Shown: positions 25,310-37,977 of the stretch, piece after piece | Position numbering within the stretch: the first letter of the stretch is position 1 | Layout: every line of letters starts with the position of its first letter | Assembly: GCF_001544755.2 (NCBI RefSeq) | Contig: NZ_FCOF02000006.1 | Location: 1-64,000, forward strand | Direction of reading: 5' to 3' | DNA length: 64,000 nt | Source: Caballeronia catudaia | Lineage (GTDB): Bacteria > Pseudomonadota > Gammaproteobacteria > Burkholderiales > Burkholderiaceae | Program-made: the position numbers and the translations under genes | Notes under the pieces: generated by a model | Databases searched by the model: none | What the model was told of the DNA's origin: nothing | The model's input: the letters and a program-made list of their open reading frames with translations, nothing else

Positions 25310-26608
25310 TTACGCGGTTTCGTCGGCTGCTTTCGGCGCTTTGGCGGCGTCCGGCACGCGCTCCAGTACCGCTGCGAAGAAACCGTCGGTGCCGTGCTTG
25401 TGCGGCCACAGCGACAGATATTCGCCCGTGTCCAGATCGATGCGCTGTTCCGCGAGCACGTCACGCGCGGGCACGACGCGGAAGTTCGGATGGGCCTCCA
25501 GGAACTGTGCGACGACCCCTTCGTTCTCCGCTTCGAGCATCGAGCACGTTGCGTAGACGAGCCGGCCGCCGGTTTTCACGAGGCGCGCGGCGCTCGTGAG
25601 AATCGAGAGCTGCTTCGGCGTCAGCTCCGCGACGGTTGCGGGCGACTGGCGCCATTTCAGGTCCGGATTGCGGCGCAAGGTGCCGAGGCCGGAGCACGGC
25701 GCATCGACAAGCACGCGGTCGATCTTGCCCGCGAGGCGCTTGATCTTCGCATCGTGCTCGCTGTCGATCAGTACCGGATTCACGTTCGACAGGCCGCTGC
25801 GCGCGAGGCGCGGCTTCAGTTTCGCGAGCCGGCGGTCGGACACGTCGAACGCGTAGAGACGGCCCGTGGAGCGCATCATCGCGCCGAGCGCCAGCGTCTT
25901 GCCGCCCGCGCCCGCGCAGAAATCGACGATCATCTCGCCGCGGCGCGGCGCCATCAGCGAACAGAGCAACTGGCTGCCTTCGTCCTGAACCTCGATCCAG
26001 CCTTCCTGGAACGGCGCGAGACGTGTCAGCGCCGGCTTGCCGTCCACGCGGATGCCGAACGGCGCGAACGGCATTTCGCCCGCGTCGATGCCGGCCTCCG
26101 TCAGCGCCTTCAGCACGACCTTGCGATCCGCCTTGATCGGGTTCGAGCGCAGGTCGAGCGGCGCGGGGTAGTTCAGCGCGGCGGCGAGCTGCGCGAGCTC
26201 CTCGGGCGCGAAACGCTTGCCCATCGCGTCGTAGATCCACTGCGGCAGGTTCGTGCGCACGCGCACCGGCAGGCTCGCCGGATCGATCTTCGAGACTTGA
26301 GCGAGCCATTGATACTCGTCGGCGGAAACGAACGGCTTCAACGCGGAGAGGCCCGCCGTCTGCATCAGGCCGAGCAGCGCGAGACGGCGCGCCTGGTTGC
26401 CGCTGCCGCTTTCCGCGAGATGCGAGAACTCCATCTTCCGGCGCAGCACGGCGAACACGGCCTCCGCGATCACGCCGCGCTCGCCGTGGCCGAGCTTCGG
26501 ATGCGCGCGGAAGAAGCGGCTCGTCGCGGCATCGGCGGCGCCGGAAAAGCGGAGCACGTCCGCGAGCAGAGTTTCGGTTTGTCCGATCAGAAATCCATGC
26601 AGCCTCAT
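25310..26608 (-). CDS. RsmB/RsmF-family rRNA m5C methyltransferase
   Basis: SAM-dependent RNA cytosine-5 methyltransferase, 432 residues. SAM-binding motif I is VDFCAGAGGKTLALGAMM. The catalytic cysteine pair typical of m5C enzymes is present in VDAPCSGLGTLRRNPD and VYATCSMLEAENE. The N-terminal 140 residues are helical but do not show a clear NusB domain, so the exact target (RsmB C967, RsmF or another site) is not assigned. The ATG at 26608 overlaps the purN stop (ATGA), and the longer upstream ORF is rejected. Confidence 0.9.
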   Translation of the reverse strand: MRLHGFLIGQTETLLADVLRFSGAADAATSRFFRAHPKLGHGERGVIAEAVFAVLRRKMEFSHLAESGSGNQARRLALLGLMQTAGLSALKPFVSADEYQWLAQVSKIDPASLPVRVRTNLPQWIYDAMGKRFAPEELAQLAAALNYPAPLDLRSNPIKADRKVVLKALTEAGIDAGEMPFAPFGIRVDGKPALTRLAPFQEGWIEVQDEGSQLLCSLMAPRRGEMIVDFCAGAGGKTLALGAMMRSTGRLYAFDVSDRRLAKLKPRLARSGLSNVNPVLIDSEHDAKIKRLAGKIDRVLVDAPCSGLGTLRRNPDLKWRQSPATVAELTPKQLSILTSAARLVKTGGRLVYATCSMLEAENEGVVAQFLEAHPNFRVVPARDVLAEQRIDLDTGEYLSLWPHKHGTDGFFAAVLERVPDAAKAPKAADETA

Positions 26609-27255
26609 GCGCCCTCCCCGGCAATGTCGGCAAAGAGCCATTGCGGCTCAGACGGCGTGAGGGCGACACGTTCGCCCTCGATACAAAGTCGCCCTTCGAT
26701 GAACCATCGCACCGCGCGCGGATAGATGACATGCTCGACCTTCAGCACGCGCGCGGCGAGCGCGGCGGCGTCGTCGCCGGCGACGACCGGAATCGCGCCT
26801 TGCGCGACGATCGGCCCGTGATCCAGCGTCGGCGTCACGAAATGCACGCTCGCGCCGTGCACGCGCACGCCGGCGTCGAGCGCCTGCTGATGCGTGCGCA
26901 GGCCCGGAAAGCACGGCAACAGCGACGGATGAATATTGAGCATGCGCCCCGCGTATTTCCCGACGAAGGCATCGGTCAGCACGCGCATAAACCCCGCCAG
27001 CACGACGAGATCGGGATCGAAGCGATCGATTTCACGCGCGAGCGCGGCATCGAACGATTCGCGCCCATCGAACTGACGATGATCCACCACTTTGGTTTCG
27101 ATGCCGTTCGCGGCCGCGAAGCCTAACCCGGCGGCATCGGGCCGGTTGGAAATGATCGCGCAGACGCGGGCCGGCCAGCCTTCGCGCGCACATGCGCGCA
27201 CGACGGCCTCCATGTTGCTCCCGCGTCCGGAGATCAGAATGACGATTTTTTTCAT
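26605..27255 (-). CDS. purN: Phosphoribosylglycinamide formyltransferase PurN
   Basis: Transfers a formyl group from 10-formyl-THF to GAR in purine synthesis; 216 residues. Signatures: VILISGRGSNMEAVV at the phosphate-binding N-terminus, FDPDLVVLAGFMRVL, NIHPSLLPCFPGLRTHQQAL with the catalytic Asn-His pair, and GASVHFVTPTLDHGPIVAQ. The terminal region LFADIAGEGA is family-typical. First gene of a purN - methyltransferase - mscS unit; divergent from ribF. Confidence 0.95.
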   Translation of the reverse strand: MKKIVILISGRGSNMEAVVRACAREGWPARVCAIISNRPDAAGLGFAAANGIETKVVDHRQFDGRESFDAALAREIDRFDPDLVVLAGFMRVLTDAFVGKYAGRMLNIHPSLLPCFPGLRTHQQALDAGVRVHGASVHFVTPTLDHGPIVAQGAIPVVAGDDAAALAARVLKVEHVIYPRAVRWFIEGRLCIEGERVALTPSEPQWLFADIAGEGA

Positions 27256-27365
27256 CCGCGGATTTTATCATTCGACGGGTGCGAAAATCGTGCCAAACGG
27301 CAATCCACAGGCAACGCGCGAGGAACGCGCCGGGCCGCGCGCGCCCGTCGATGCGTGCGAGCGTC

Positions 27366-27371
27366 TATAAT
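27366..27371 (+). promoter_or_regulatory. Consensus -10 element upstream of ribF
   Basis: A perfect TATAAT lies 46 bases before the ribF GTG start. No good -35 is visible at 16-18 bases, so the promoter may depend on an activator or extended -10 contacts. Confidence 0.5.
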
Positions 27372-27416
27372 CTAACGCTTTGCAGCATCAGCCCCTCCCA
27401 CCGACCAACGCCTATC

Positions 27417-28412
27417 GTGAGAGTCTTTCGCGGCCTCCCCAATGCCGAAAGCCGGGCGCCCTGCGCACTGACCATCGGCAACTTCGACGGTGTCCATCGC
27501 GGTCACCAGGCGCTGCTCGCGCACGTGCGGGCCGCCGCCGACGCGCGCGGCCTGCCGGTCTGCGTGATGACTTTCGAGCCGCATCCGCGCGAGTTCTTCA
27601 ATCCGGCAGGCGCGCCGCCGCGCATCGCGATGCTGCGCGACAAGCTGGAAGCGCTGCGCACCAACGGCGTCGATCGCGTGGTGGTCGAGCATTTCAACAA
27701 GACGTTCGCGAGCCAGTCGCCGGATACGTTCGTGAAGAACGTGATCGTCGACGGGTTGCACGCGCGCTGGGTCATGGTCGGCGACGACTTCTGCTACGGC
27801 GCGAAGCGCGCAGGCGATTTCGCCTCGCTCAAACGCGCGGGCGAGCAATACGGCTTCGAGGTCGAGCAGATGGCGACCGTCGCGCATCCGAACGGCACGC
27901 GCATTTCGTCGTCGTCGGTGCGGACGTCGCTCGTCGCGGGCGATCTCGACGCGGCGCAAGTCGCGCTCGGGCGGCCGTACATCATCAGCGGGCACGTCGT
28001 GCACGGCGCGAAGCTCGGCCGCGATCTCGGCTTTCCCACCTTGAATCTGCCGATCGCGCACAAGCGGCCGGCGCTCGCGGGCATTTTCGTGGTACGCGTG
28101 CACGGTCTCGCGGATGAGCCTTTGCCCGCGGTCGCCAGTCTCGGCCTGCGTCCGACCGTCGACGATTCCGGCCGCGTACTGCTCGAAGTCTTCGTGCTCG
28201 ACTGGCACGGCGACGCCTACGGCAAGCTCGTGCGCGTCGAATTCCTGAAGAAGCTGCGCGACGAGGAAAAGTACGTCGACCTCGAAACGCTCGGCGCGGC
28301 CATCGCGAAAGATGTCGACAACGCGCGCGCGTACTTCGGCCTGCCGCCGGCGAGCAATGCGGGCAGCCGCGCCACTGGCTTCGCCATTTCGGCCACCGAT
28401 CGAATTAGGTGA
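27417..28412 (+). CDS. ribF: Bifunctional riboflavin kinase / FAD synthetase RibF
   Basis: Makes FMN from riboflavin and FAD from FMN; 331 residues. The N-terminal FAD synthetase domain shows the nucleotidyltransferase motif [17 protein letters not shown] and [10 protein letters not shown]. The C-terminal kinase domain shows [27 protein letters not shown]. The start is a GTG at 27417 (reading [10 protein letters not shown]), chosen because homologues begin at this point; the ribosome binding site is weak. First gene of the run towards ileS-lspA. Confidence 0.92.
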   Translation: MRVFRGLPNAESRAPCALTIGNFDGVHRGHQALLAHVRAAADARGLPVCVMTFEPHPREFFNPAGAPPRIAMLRDKLEALRTNGVDRVVVEHFNKTFASQSPDTFVKNVIVDGLHARWVMVGDDFCYGAKRAGDFASLKRAGEQYGFEVEQMATVAHPNGTRISSSSVRTSLVAGDLDAAQVALGRPYIISGHVVHGAKLGRDLGFPTLNLPIAHKRPALAGIFVVRVHGLADEPLPAVASLGLRPTVDDSGRVLLEVFVLDWHGDAYGKLVRVEFLKKLRDEEKYVDLETLGAAIAKDVDNARAYFGLPPASNAGSRATGFAISATDRIR

Positions 28413-28513
28413 GCGCGCGGTGCCGCTTTGAGAAAAGCGCGCCGCCCGCTGCCCCGCCTTCCGAATCATCGCGCGTCGACAAGCGCCGTCTCATCGAATT
28501 CACTGAGTCACCC

Positions 28514-31345
28514 ATGAGCGACAAGAAAGAGAAAGCCTCCTCGAAGTACCCCGTCAACCTGCTCGACACGCCCTTCCCGATGCGCGGCGATTTGCCGAAG
28601 CGCGAGCCCGCGTGGGTCAAGGAATGGCAGGACAAGCAGATCTACGAGAAGATCCGCGCGGCCAGCAAGGGACGCAAGAAGTTCATCCTGCACGACGGCC
28701 CGCCTTATGCGAACGGTGACATCCACCTCGGCCACGCGGTCAACAAGATCCTGAAGGACATGATCGTCAAGGCGCGCAATCTCGCGGGCTTCGACGCGGT
28801 CTATGTGCCGGGCTGGGACTGTCACGGCATGCCGATCGAAATCCAGATCGAAAAGCAGTTCGGCAAGACGCTGCCCGCCATCGAAGTGATGCAGAAGGCG
28901 CGCGCCTACGCCGGCGAGCAAATCGAAAAGCAGAAGCTCGGCTTCCGGCGTCTGGGCGTGCTCGGCGACTGGGACAATCCGTACAAGACCATGAACTTCG
29001 CCAACGAAGCGGGCGAAATCCGCGCGCTCGGCAAGATCATGGAGAAGGGCTTCGTGTTCCGCGGCCTCAAGCCGGTGAACTGGTGTTTCGACTGCGGCTC
29101 GGCGCTGGCCGAAGCGGAAGTCGAGTACAAGGACAAGACCGATCCGACCATCGACGTGATGTTCGCCTTCGCCGAGCCGGAAAAGACCGCGCAGGCGTTC
29201 GGGCTGAAGGCGTTGCCGAAGCAGGAAGGCGGCATCGTCATCTGGACGACGACGCCCTGGACCATTCCCGCGAACCAGGCGTTGAACGTGCATCCGGAGA
29301 TCGTCTACGCGCTCGTCGATACGCCGCGCGGATTGCTGATCCTCGCGCAGGAGCGCGTCGAGGCGTGCCTGCAGAACTACGGCCTCAGCGGTGACGTCAT
29401 CGCGACGGCGACCGGCGAAAAGCTCGCGAACCTGCGCTTCCATCATCCGCTCGCGGCGGCGCATCCGGGCTACAAGCGGACTGCGCCCGTCTACCTCGGC
29501 GATTACGTGACGACGGAAAGCGGCACGGGCATCGTGCATTCGTCGCCGGCGTATGGCGTGGAAGACTTCGTGTCGTGCAAGGCGCACGGCATGGCGGATT
29601 CGGACATCATCAATCCGGTGATGGGCGATGGCCGCTACATCGAATCGCTGCCGCTTTTCGGCGGGCTGTCGATCTGGAAGGCGAATCCGCAGATCGTCGA
29701 GGCGCTCGACGGCGCCGGCTCGCTCCTGAAGAGCGAAAAGTACACGCATAGCTACATGCACTGCTGGCGCCACAAGACGCCGATCATCTATCGCGCGACC
29801 TCGCAATGGTTCGCCGGCATGGATGTGAAGCCGAAGCACGGCGGCAAGACGCTGCGCGAAACCGCGCTGGAAGGCGTCGAAAACACGGCGTTCTATCCGT
29901 CGTGGGGCAAGCAGCGGCTTTACAGCATGATCGCGAATCGCCCGGACTGGACGCTCTCGCGTCAGCGTCAATGGGGCGTGCCGATGGCGTTCTTCGTCCA
30001 CAAGGAAACCGGCGAGCTGCATCCGCGCACGCTGGAACTGCTGGAGGAAGTGGCGAAGCGCGTCGAGGAAGGCGGCATCGAGACGTGGCAATCGCTCGAT
30101 CCGCGCGAGCTGATCGGCGACGACGCCAACATGTACGAAAAGAACCGCGACACGCTCGACGTGTGGTTCGATTCCGGCACGACGCACTGGCACGTGCTGC
30201 GCGGCTCGCACAAGGATTCGCTGCAGTTCCCGGCCGATCTGTATCTCGAAGGCTCGGACCAGCATCGCGGCTGGTTCCATTCGTCGCTCCTGACGGCATC
30301 GATGCTCGACGGCCGTCCGCCCTACGACGCCCTTCTCACGCACGGCTTCACCGTCGATGGCGAAGGCCGCAAGATGTCGAAGTCGCTCGGCAACGGTATC
30401 GATCCGCATGAGGTGTCGAACCGGCTCGGCGCGGAAATCATCCGTTTGTGGATCGCGTCGACGGATTATTCGGGCGAGCTCGCGATCTCGGAAGAAATCC
30501 TGAAGCGCGTGACGGAGACGTATCGACGCATTCGCAACACGCTGCGCTTCCTGCTCGCGAATCTGTCGGACTTCGATATCGGCAAGAACGCGGTGCCGGT
30601 CGCCGAGTGGCTCGAGATCGATCGCTACGCCGTCGCGCTCACGCGCAATCTGCAGGACGACGCGCTCGCGCATTACGAGAAATACGAGTTCCATCCGGTC
30701 GTGGCGAAGATCGCGACGTTCTGCTCGGAGGATCTCGGCGGCTTCTATCTCGACGTGCTGAAGGACCGCCTCTACACGACGAAGCCCGATTCACGCGAGC
30801 GCCGCAGCGCGCAGACCGCGCTGTTCCATATCGCGCACGGTTTGCTGCGGCTCGTCGCGCCGTATCTGTCGTTCACGGCGGAAGAAGCGTACAAGGTGCT
30901 CAAGCCCGGTCAGGACACGATCTTCACGGAAGTCTTCGCGACCTATCCGGACATCGCGCACGGCGGCGACCTGCTCGACAAGTGGACACTCATCCGCAGC
31001 GCGCGCAGCGACGTGACCAAGGCGCTCGAAGAAGCGCGCACGGCGAATCAGATCGGTTCGTCTCTGCAAGCCGAGGTCGTGGTGCGTGCGAGCGGCGCGC
31101 GTTACGACGCGTTGGCGAGCCTCGGCGATGCGCTGCGCTTCGTGCTCATCACCTCATCGGCGCAAGTCGAGAAAGTGGCGGGCGAAGCGGAAGAAGGCGT
31201 CGATGTCGCCGCGTCGAGCTACATGAAGTGCGAGCGCTGCTGGCACTATTGCGCGGACGTCGGCTCGCACGCCGATCATCCGGGCCTGTGCGGCCGCTGC
31301 TTCTCCAACCTCTTCGGCGCCGGCGAAACGCGAGGCGCAGCATAA
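28514..31345 (+). CDS. ileS: Isoleucyl-tRNA synthetase
   Basis: Class I aminoacyl-tRNA synthetase of 943 residues charging tRNA-Ile. The HIGH motif is HLGH at about 71-74 ([13 protein letters not shown]). The editing domain CP1 includes [14 protein letters not shown], and the KMSKS motif lies at about 620-624 ([12 protein letters not shown]). The C-terminal zinc finger has cysteines near 906, 909, 928 and 931 (KCERCWHYC...GLCGRC). A full-length bacterial IleRS. The start ATG 28514 follows the upstream gap; a longer in-frame ORF from 28409 overlaps the end of ribF. The stop overlaps the lspA start (TAATG). Confidence 0.97.
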   Translation: MSDKKEKASSKYPVNLLDTPFPMRGDLPKREPAWVKEWQDKQIYEKIRAASKGRKKFILHDGPPYANGDIHLGHAVNKILKDMIVKARNLAGFDAVYVPGWDCHGMPIEIQIEKQFGKTLPAIEVMQKARAYAGEQIEKQKLGFRRLGVLGDWDNPYKTMNFANEAGEIRALGKIMEKGFVFRGLKPVNWCFDCGSALAEAEVEYKDKTDPTIDVMFAFAEPEKTAQAFGLKALPKQEGGIVIWTTTPWTIPANQALNVHPEIVYALVDTPRGLLILAQERVEACLQNYGLSGDVIATATGEKLANLRFHHPLAAAHPGYKRTAPVYLGDYVTTESGTGIVHSSPAYGVEDFVSCKAHGMADSDIINPVMGDGRYIESLPLFGGLSIWKANPQIVEALDGAGSLLKSEKYTHSYMHCWRHKTPIIYRATSQWFAGMDVKPKHGGKTLRETALEGVENTAFYPSWGKQRLYSMIANRPDWTLSRQRQWGVPMAFFVHKETGELHPRTLELLEEVAKRVEEGGIETWQSLDPRELIGDDANMYEKNRDTLDVWFDSGTTHWHVLRGSHKDSLQFPADLYLEGSDQHRGWFHSSLLTASMLDGRPPYDALLTHGFTVDGEGRKMSKSLGNGIDPHEVSNRLGAEIIRLWIASTDYSGELAISEEILKRVTETYRRIRNTLRFLLANLSDFDIGKNAVPVAEWLEIDRYAVALTRNLQDDALAHYEKYEFHPVVAKIATFCSEDLGGFYLDVLKDRLYTTKPDSRERRSAQTALFHIAHGLLRLVAPYLSFTAEEAYKVLKPGQDTIFTEVFATYPDIAHGGDLLDKWTLIRSARSDVTKALEEARTANQIGSSLQAEVVVRASGARYDALASLGDALRFVLITSSAQVEKVAGEAEEGVDVAASSYMKCERCWHYCADVGSHADHPGLCGRCFSNLFGAGETRGAA

Positions 31346-31857
31346 TGGCTCGAACGATGGCGAAACAAACCTCCAGCAGTGCAAGCGGATCGCTCGCGCC
31401 GTGGCTCGGCGTCGCGCTGATCGTGATTTTGTTCGATCAGTTGACGAAGATCGCCGTGCAGCGCGTGTTCGCCTACGGCGATCCGCATGCGCTCACGCCC
31501 TTCTTCAACCTGCTGCTCGTCTACAACCGCGGCGCGGCGTTCAGCTTCCTCGCGATGGCGGGCGGCTGGCAGCGTTGGGCGTTTACGGCGCTGGGCGTCG
31601 TCGCGGCTATCGTCATTTGCTATCTGCTGAAGAAGCACGCGGCGCAGCGGCTCTTCTGCCTCGCGCTCTCGCTCATCATGGGCGGCGCGATCGGCAACGT
31701 GGTCGACCGGATCGCGTACGGGCACGTGATCGACTTTCTGGACTTTCACGTGAACGCGTGGCACTGGCCCGCGTTCAATCTCGCCGATAGCGCGATCACC
31801 ATCGGCGCGGTGCTCCTGATCTTCGACGAACTGCGGCGCGTACGCGGTTCAAAGTGA
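31345..31857 (+). CDS. lspA: Lipoprotein signal peptidase II
   Basis: Inner-membrane aspartyl protease removing signal peptides from prolipoproteins; 170 residues, four membrane helices. Catalytic aspartates lie in [18 protein letters not shown] and [11 protein letters not shown]; the helix-1 region [13 protein letters not shown] and YNRGAAFSF are also conserved. Its ATG shares one base with the ileS stop (TAATG), the classic ileS-lspA coupling. An internal ATG at 31357 (MAKQTSSS) is an alternative start. A strong terminator follows directly. Confidence 0.95.
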   Translation: MARTMAKQTSSSASGSLAPWLGVALIVILFDQLTKIAVQRVFAYGDPHALTPFFNLLLVYNRGAAFSFLAMAGGWQRWAFTALGVVAAIVICYLLKKHAAQRLFCLALSLIMGGAIGNVVDRIAYGHVIDFLDFHVNAWHWPAFNLADSAITIGAVLLIFDELRRVRGSK

Positions 31858-31866
31858 TGTTCCCTG

Positions 31867-31899
31867 GCGCGGCTCCGTCCTCGGAGCCGCGCTTTTTTT
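31867..31899 (+). terminator. Strong rho-independent terminator between lspA and coaBC
   Basis: GCGCGGCTCCG-TCCT-CGGAGCCGCGC (11-bp perfect stem) followed by seven T. It lies nine bases after the lspA stop and ends before the coaBC TTG. It falls inside the longest in-frame ORF for coaBC, which argues against upstream starts. Confidence 0.9.
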
Positions 31900-31913
31900 G
31901 CGATGGAGGCAAG

Positions 31914-33125
31914 TTGGAACTCGCGGGTAAACATCTCGTTTTGGGGCTGACCGGCGGCATCGCCTGCTACAAGATCGCCGAACTCACGCGGCGGCTCATC
32001 AAGGCCGGCGCGACGGTGCAGATCGCGATGACCGAGGCGGCCACGCAGTTCATCACGCCCGTCACGATGCAGGCGCTCTCGGGCCGCCCCGTCTACACGT
32101 CGCAATGGGATGCGCGCATGCCGAACAACATGGCGCATATCGACCTCTCGCGCGAAGCGGATGCGATCGTCATCGCGCCCGCCTCCACCGACTTTCTCGC
32201 GAAGCTCGCGCACGGCCTATGCGACGACCTGCTCTCGACGCTGTGCATCGCGCGTGATTGTCCGCTGCTCGTCGTGCCCGCGATGAACCGGCAGATGTGG
32301 CAGAACCCGGCGACGCAGCGCAACGTCGCGCAGCTTCGCGCGGACGGCGTCGAAGTGCTCGGGCCGGATTCGGGATCGCAGGCGTGCGGTGAAGTCGGCG
32401 ATGGCCGCATGATCGAACCCGAAGCCGCCTTCGAAGCGATCTGCGCATTCTTCCAGCCGAAGCTCCTGCGCGGTCAGCGCGTGCTCATTACCGCGGGTCC
32501 GACCTTCGAGCCGCTCGATCCGGTGCGCGGCATCACGAATCGCTCGTCGGGCAAGATGGGTTTCGCGCTCGCGCGCGCGGCGGCGCAGGCGGGCGCGGAC
32601 GTGCATCTCGTCGCCGGCCCCGTCTCGTTGCCGACGCCGTGGGGCGTCTATCGCGAAGACGTGCAGACCGCGCAGCAGATGCACGATGCCGTGATGGCCG
32701 CCACGCCCGACACCGATATTTTCATCGCGGTGGCGGCGGTCGCGGACTGGCGCGTCGATCATGTGAGCGAGCAGAAGATCAAGAAGCTTCCGGGCGCGAC
32801 GCAGCCGACCTTCAATTTCATCGAAAATCCGGACATTCTCGCCTCGGTGGCGAAGCTGCCGGATCCGCCTTATTGCGTCGGCTTCGCGGCCGAAAGCGGC
32901 GATCTCGAAGTGCATGGCGAAGAGAAGCGCAAGCGCAAGAACGTGCCGCTGCTCATCGGCAATATCGGGCAACTGACCTTCGGCCGCGACGACAACGAAG
33001 TCGTGCTCTTCGAAGCATCCGGTTCGACGCCGCTGCCGCGCGCCGACAAGCAGGAACTCGCGCGCACGCTGATCGCGGAGATCGCGAAACGTGCGCCTCG
33101 CAATGGCGGTTCATTGCTCTCATGA
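31914..33125 (+). CDS. coaBC: Bifunctional PPC decarboxylase / PPC synthase CoaBC
   Basis: Catalyses two steps of coenzyme A synthesis: CTP-dependent ligation of phosphopantothenate to cysteine (CoaB, C-terminal) and decarboxylation to phosphopantetheine (CoaC flavodoxin-like, N-terminal). CoaC shows VLGLTGGIACYK, PASTDFLAKLAHG, MNRQMWQNP and SQACGEVGDGRM. CoaB shows VLITAGPTFEPLDPVRGITNRSSGKMG, AVADWR and KIKK. About 403 residues. The start is a TTG at 31914 preceded by GGAGG at 31905-31909; upstream in-frame ATGs lie before or in the terminator. Overlaps the next gene by ATGA. Confidence 0.9.
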   Translation: MELAGKHLVLGLTGGIACYKIAELTRRLIKAGATVQIAMTEAATQFITPVTMQALSGRPVYTSQWDARMPNNMAHIDLSREADAIVIAPASTDFLAKLAHGLCDDLLSTLCIARDCPLLVVPAMNRQMWQNPATQRNVAQLRADGVEVLGPDSGSQACGEVGDGRMIEPEAAFEAICAFFQPKLLRGQRVLITAGPTFEPLDPVRGITNRSSGKMGFALARAAAQAGADVHLVAGPVSLPTPWGVYREDVQTAQQMHDAVMAATPDTDIFIAVAAVADWRVDHVSEQKIKKLPGATQPTFNFIENPDILASVAKLPDPPYCVGFAAESGDLEVHGEEKRKRKNVPLLIGNIGQLTFGRDDNEVVLFEASGSTPLPRADKQELARTLIAEIAKRAPRNGGSLLS

Positions 33126-34138
33126 CCAGACTTTCAGTACTCGACCAGACGCCGGTCATCCACGGACACACCGTCGCCGACGCCATCGCCGCGACGCTCG
33201 ATCTCGCGCAACTCGCCGACGACCTCGGCTACACGCGCTATTGGTGCGCGGAACATCACGGCTTGTACGGCGTGTCGAATCCGTGCCCTGAAGTGATGCT
33301 GGCGCGCATCGGCAGTCTGACGAAGCGCATTCGCATCGGTTCGGGCGGCGTCATGCTGCCGTATTACTCGCCGTTCAAGGTCGCCGAGCAATTCCTGATG
33401 CTCGAAGCGCTGTTTCCGAATCGCGTCGATCTGGGTGTGGGACGCGCGCCCGGCGGCGACATGCGCACGGCGCAGGCGGTCGCGGCGGGTTCGTATAATC
33501 GCGGCGATATCTTCCCGCAGCAGGTCGCGGAACTGATCGCCCTTTTCGACGGCAAGCTTCCCGACGATTCCCTGGCGAAAGGCGTGCTGCTGCAACCGCA
33601 GATCGCCACGCGTCCCGAACTATGGATGCTCGGCTCCAGCGACTTCGGCGGGCTGCTTGCGGCGCAACTCGGCATCCGCTTCGCGTTCGCGCACTTCATC
33701 AACGCGCAGTATGGGCATCGCGTGGCCGAGGCGTATCGCGAGCGCTTCGTCGCCGGACATGAGGCGAAGCCGTATCTCGCCGCGGCGGTCTTCGTCATCT
33801 GCGCCGATACGGATCGCGAAGCCGAAGCGCTCGAACGCGCCGTCGATCTGCGTCGCGTGCAAATGGCGTATGGCGTCAATCAACCGATTCCGTCGATCGC
33901 GCAAGGCATCGCGCAGGTGTACGGCGAGCGCGAGCTCGCGGTGATCGCGCAAGAGAAGGCGCGCAGCATCATCGGCACGCCGGAGCGCGTGACCGAGCAG
34001 ATGCACACCCTGCAACAACGCTTCAACGCCGACGAACTAATCGTGATCACGGTCGCCGGCAGCTACGCCGCGCGCACGCGCTCCTATGAACTTCTGGCCG
34101 ATGCCTTCGAGCTCGGCCGCCGAATCCCGAACACATGA
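33122..34138 (+). CDS. LLM-class flavin-dependent oxidoreductase
   Basis: Luciferase-like monooxygenase family, 338 residues, predicted to use FMNH2 to oxidise an unknown substrate. Motifs typical of the bacterial-luciferase-like group: [52 protein letters not shown] and [20 protein letters not shown]. It starts at ATG 33122 overlapping the coaBC stop (ATGA) and ends overlapping the dut start (ATGA), so it is translationally coupled on both sides. The link between a flavin monooxygenase and CoA/dUTP metabolism is probably only operonic. Confidence 0.85.
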   Translation: MTRLSVLDQTPVIHGHTVADAIAATLDLAQLADDLGYTRYWCAEHHGLYGVSNPCPEVMLARIGSLTKRIRIGSGGVMLPYYSPFKVAEQFLMLEALFPNRVDLGVGRAPGGDMRTAQAVAAGSYNRGDIFPQQVAELIALFDGKLPDDSLAKGVLLQPQIATRPELWMLGSSDFGGLLAAQLGIRFAFAHFINAQYGHRVAEAYRERFVAGHEAKPYLAAAVFVICADTDREAEALERAVDLRRVQMAYGVNQPIPSIAQGIAQVYGERELAVIAQEKARSIIGTPERVTEQMHTLQQRFNADELIVITVAGSYAARTRSYELLADAFELGRRIPNT

Positions 34139-34581
34139 AACTCGACGTCAAGATTCTCGACGCGCGCATGCGCGACTACCTGCCCGCCTACGCCACGCCC
34201 GGCAGCGCGGGCCTCGACCTGCGCGCCTGTCTCGATGCGCCGCTCGTCATCGAGCCGCATCAGACGGTGCTCGTGCCGACCGGCCTCGCGATCCATTTGG
34301 AAGATCCCGGCTATGCGGCGCTGATCCTGCCGCGCTCGGGCCTCGGTCACAAGCACGGCATCGTGCTCGGCAATCTGGTCGGGCTGATCGATTCGGATTA
34401 TCAAGGTCAACTGATGGTTTCGACATGGAATCGTGGCGACACCGCGTTCACGCTGAATCCGATGGAACGACTCGCGCAAATGGTGATCGTGCCAGTCGTG
34501 CAGGCGGAGTTCAATATCGTCGATGACTTCGCAGCGAGCGAGCGCGGCGCGGGCGGGTTTGGCAGCACGGGCAAGCATTGA
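34135..34581 (+). CDS. dut: dUTP diphosphatase
   Basis: Trimeric dUTPase, 148 residues, hydrolysing dUTP to dUMP to keep uracil out of DNA and supply thymidylate synthesis. All five dUTPase motifs are visible: [11 protein letters not shown] (I), [10 protein letters not shown] (II), [15 protein letters not shown] (III), [10 protein letters not shown] (IV) and the flexible C-terminal GAGGFGSTG (V). Last clear gene of the coaBC - LLM - dut unit. Confidence 0.96.
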   Translation: MKLDVKILDARMRDYLPAYATPGSAGLDLRACLDAPLVIEPHQTVLVPTGLAIHLEDPGYAALILPRSGLGHKHGIVLGNLVGLIDSDYQGQLMVSTWNRGDTAFTLNPMERLAQMVIVPVVQAEFNIVDDFAASERGAGGFGSTGKH

Positions 34582-34781
34582 CTTTCGTGTTTTCGATTAT
34601 GCCGGCGGGCATTGTTTCGCCGCCGGCGCGCATTTCTCGCTTCTTCAACATTTTGGTATCCAAACATTTCCGAGCCGTGGACGCGCGACAAGCTGAACGC
34701 CTACATGAACAATCCGCTACCTTTCGGCACACCGGCACGTTCGCGCCGCTGAGCAATCCATTCAGCGGCAAGCCGTAAAAC

Positions 34782-34814
34782 AAAGCGGCGCGAGCTTACG
34801 CTCGCGCCGCTTTT
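34782..34814. terminator. Bidirectional terminator between dut and clpA
   Basis: GCGGCGCGAGC-TTAC-GCTCGCGCCGC forms an 11-bp perfect stem flanked by AAA and TTTT. It serves the convergent dut and clpS-clpA transcripts. The 200 bases between dut and this hairpin hold no well-supported gene. Confidence 0.85.
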
Positions 34815-34838
34815 GGCGTTGCTGTCCTTCGGACGGCT

Positions 34839-37138
<2,300 letters not shown>

Positions 37139-37142
<4 letters not shown>

Positions 37143-37453
37143 GCTTCCTCCATCACGCACTGCAGCGGATGCCCCGCTTGCCGTGCATGGCTAACGACTT
37201 GCTCAACTTTGGTCGACGCAATATCTCGCGTGTAGACCCCACAAACTCCCCTGCCTTCGCGATGAACCTTCAGCATGATCTGCGTCGCAGTCTCACGATC
37301 TTTATTGAAGTATTCCTGCACGATCATCACGACGAATTCCATCGGCGTGAAGTCGTCATTCAGCAGCACCACCTTGTACATGGCCGGCTTCTTGAGCTTC
37401 TGCTCCTGCCGTTCCAGTACCGTGCCATCCTGCTTGTTGGGATTGATCGCCAT
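37139..37453 (-). CDS. clpS: Clp protease adaptor ClpS
   Basis: Adaptor protein of 104 residues that recognises N-degrons and hands them to ClpA. Conserved core: [25 protein letters not shown] (with the Asn-Asp pair that binds the N-terminal residue), [20 protein letters not shown] and ESHARQ-like C-terminal [11 protein letters not shown]. First gene of the clpS-clpA operon. Confidence 0.97.
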
Positions 37454-37977
37454 ACACCCATTCTAAACAACACGGACAGCTCCGCAATTGCCGCTCCAGC
37501 ACCGACCGCCCGGTCGGAATGACACGCTGAAACTGCCCTTGCGCGGTGACTGCCCATCGATTCCTGCCGCTGCCCGACATTTCGGCGCGGCCCGCTTGCA
37601 CCTCGTCGAAATCAGTATCGCACAGCTTCAAAAAAAACAAACCGGGCACCAGGCGCCGCGGGCCGCCGGGTATCACACAAGTGAGTCGATTATGCGACTT
37701 TTCAAGATGACGTGCTTGGACGGCAGCGCACACGCAAAGCAGGAATTACCCTACAAATGCGCTCTATGCAACGAGCTTAACGGCTATCCCAAAAATTCCT
37801 TGACACTCGATTTAAGAGATTTAACAATCAAACTGGCACTTTTTTCCGGGGGCCAACCACGGAGGAAAAAAAGAGGCCGAGGTGAGCTTGTGAGGAGGGG
37901 GCGGTTCACGTGTGGGGTGGGCCGTCGAGCTTTTCGAGCGTGCTCTGGTTGCGACGAGAGTTAGAGGGGAAGTACGA
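37454..37977. other. Intergenic region with cspA promoter and long leader
   Basis: About 520 bases between divergent clpS and cspA. The first 300 bases have no gene I support; a short ORF starting at 37692 has no ribosome binding site. From about 37800 a promoter and then a purine-rich leader of roughly 140 bases lead into cspA. Long structured 5' leaders are typical of cold-shock genes. Confidence 0.5.
37800..37827 (+). promoter_or_regulatory. Predicted cspA promoter
   Basis: A perfect TTGACA (37800-37805) is followed after 16 bases by TAACAA (37822-37827). The surrounding sequence is AT-rich. The start near 37834 gives a leader of about 145 bases. Confidence 0.55.

Noticed and set aside
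27261..27416. FMN riboswitch upstream of ribF
   Set aside because: None of the conserved RFN-element sequence blocks is visible, and ribF encodes the kinase/synthetase rather than riboflavin biosynthesis.
28508..30694. 728-aa antisense ORF over ileS
   Set aside because: Shadow of a conserved synthetase. No ribosome binding site or recognisable motif.
34578..34778. 66-aa ORF after dut
   Set aside because: Out of frame with the more coding-like segment there, and lacks a start signal.
37692..37964. Short ORF in the cspA leader (MRLFKMTCLDG...)
   Set aside because: No ribosome binding site; it crosses the predicted promoter and purine-rich leader and has an implausible C-terminus.
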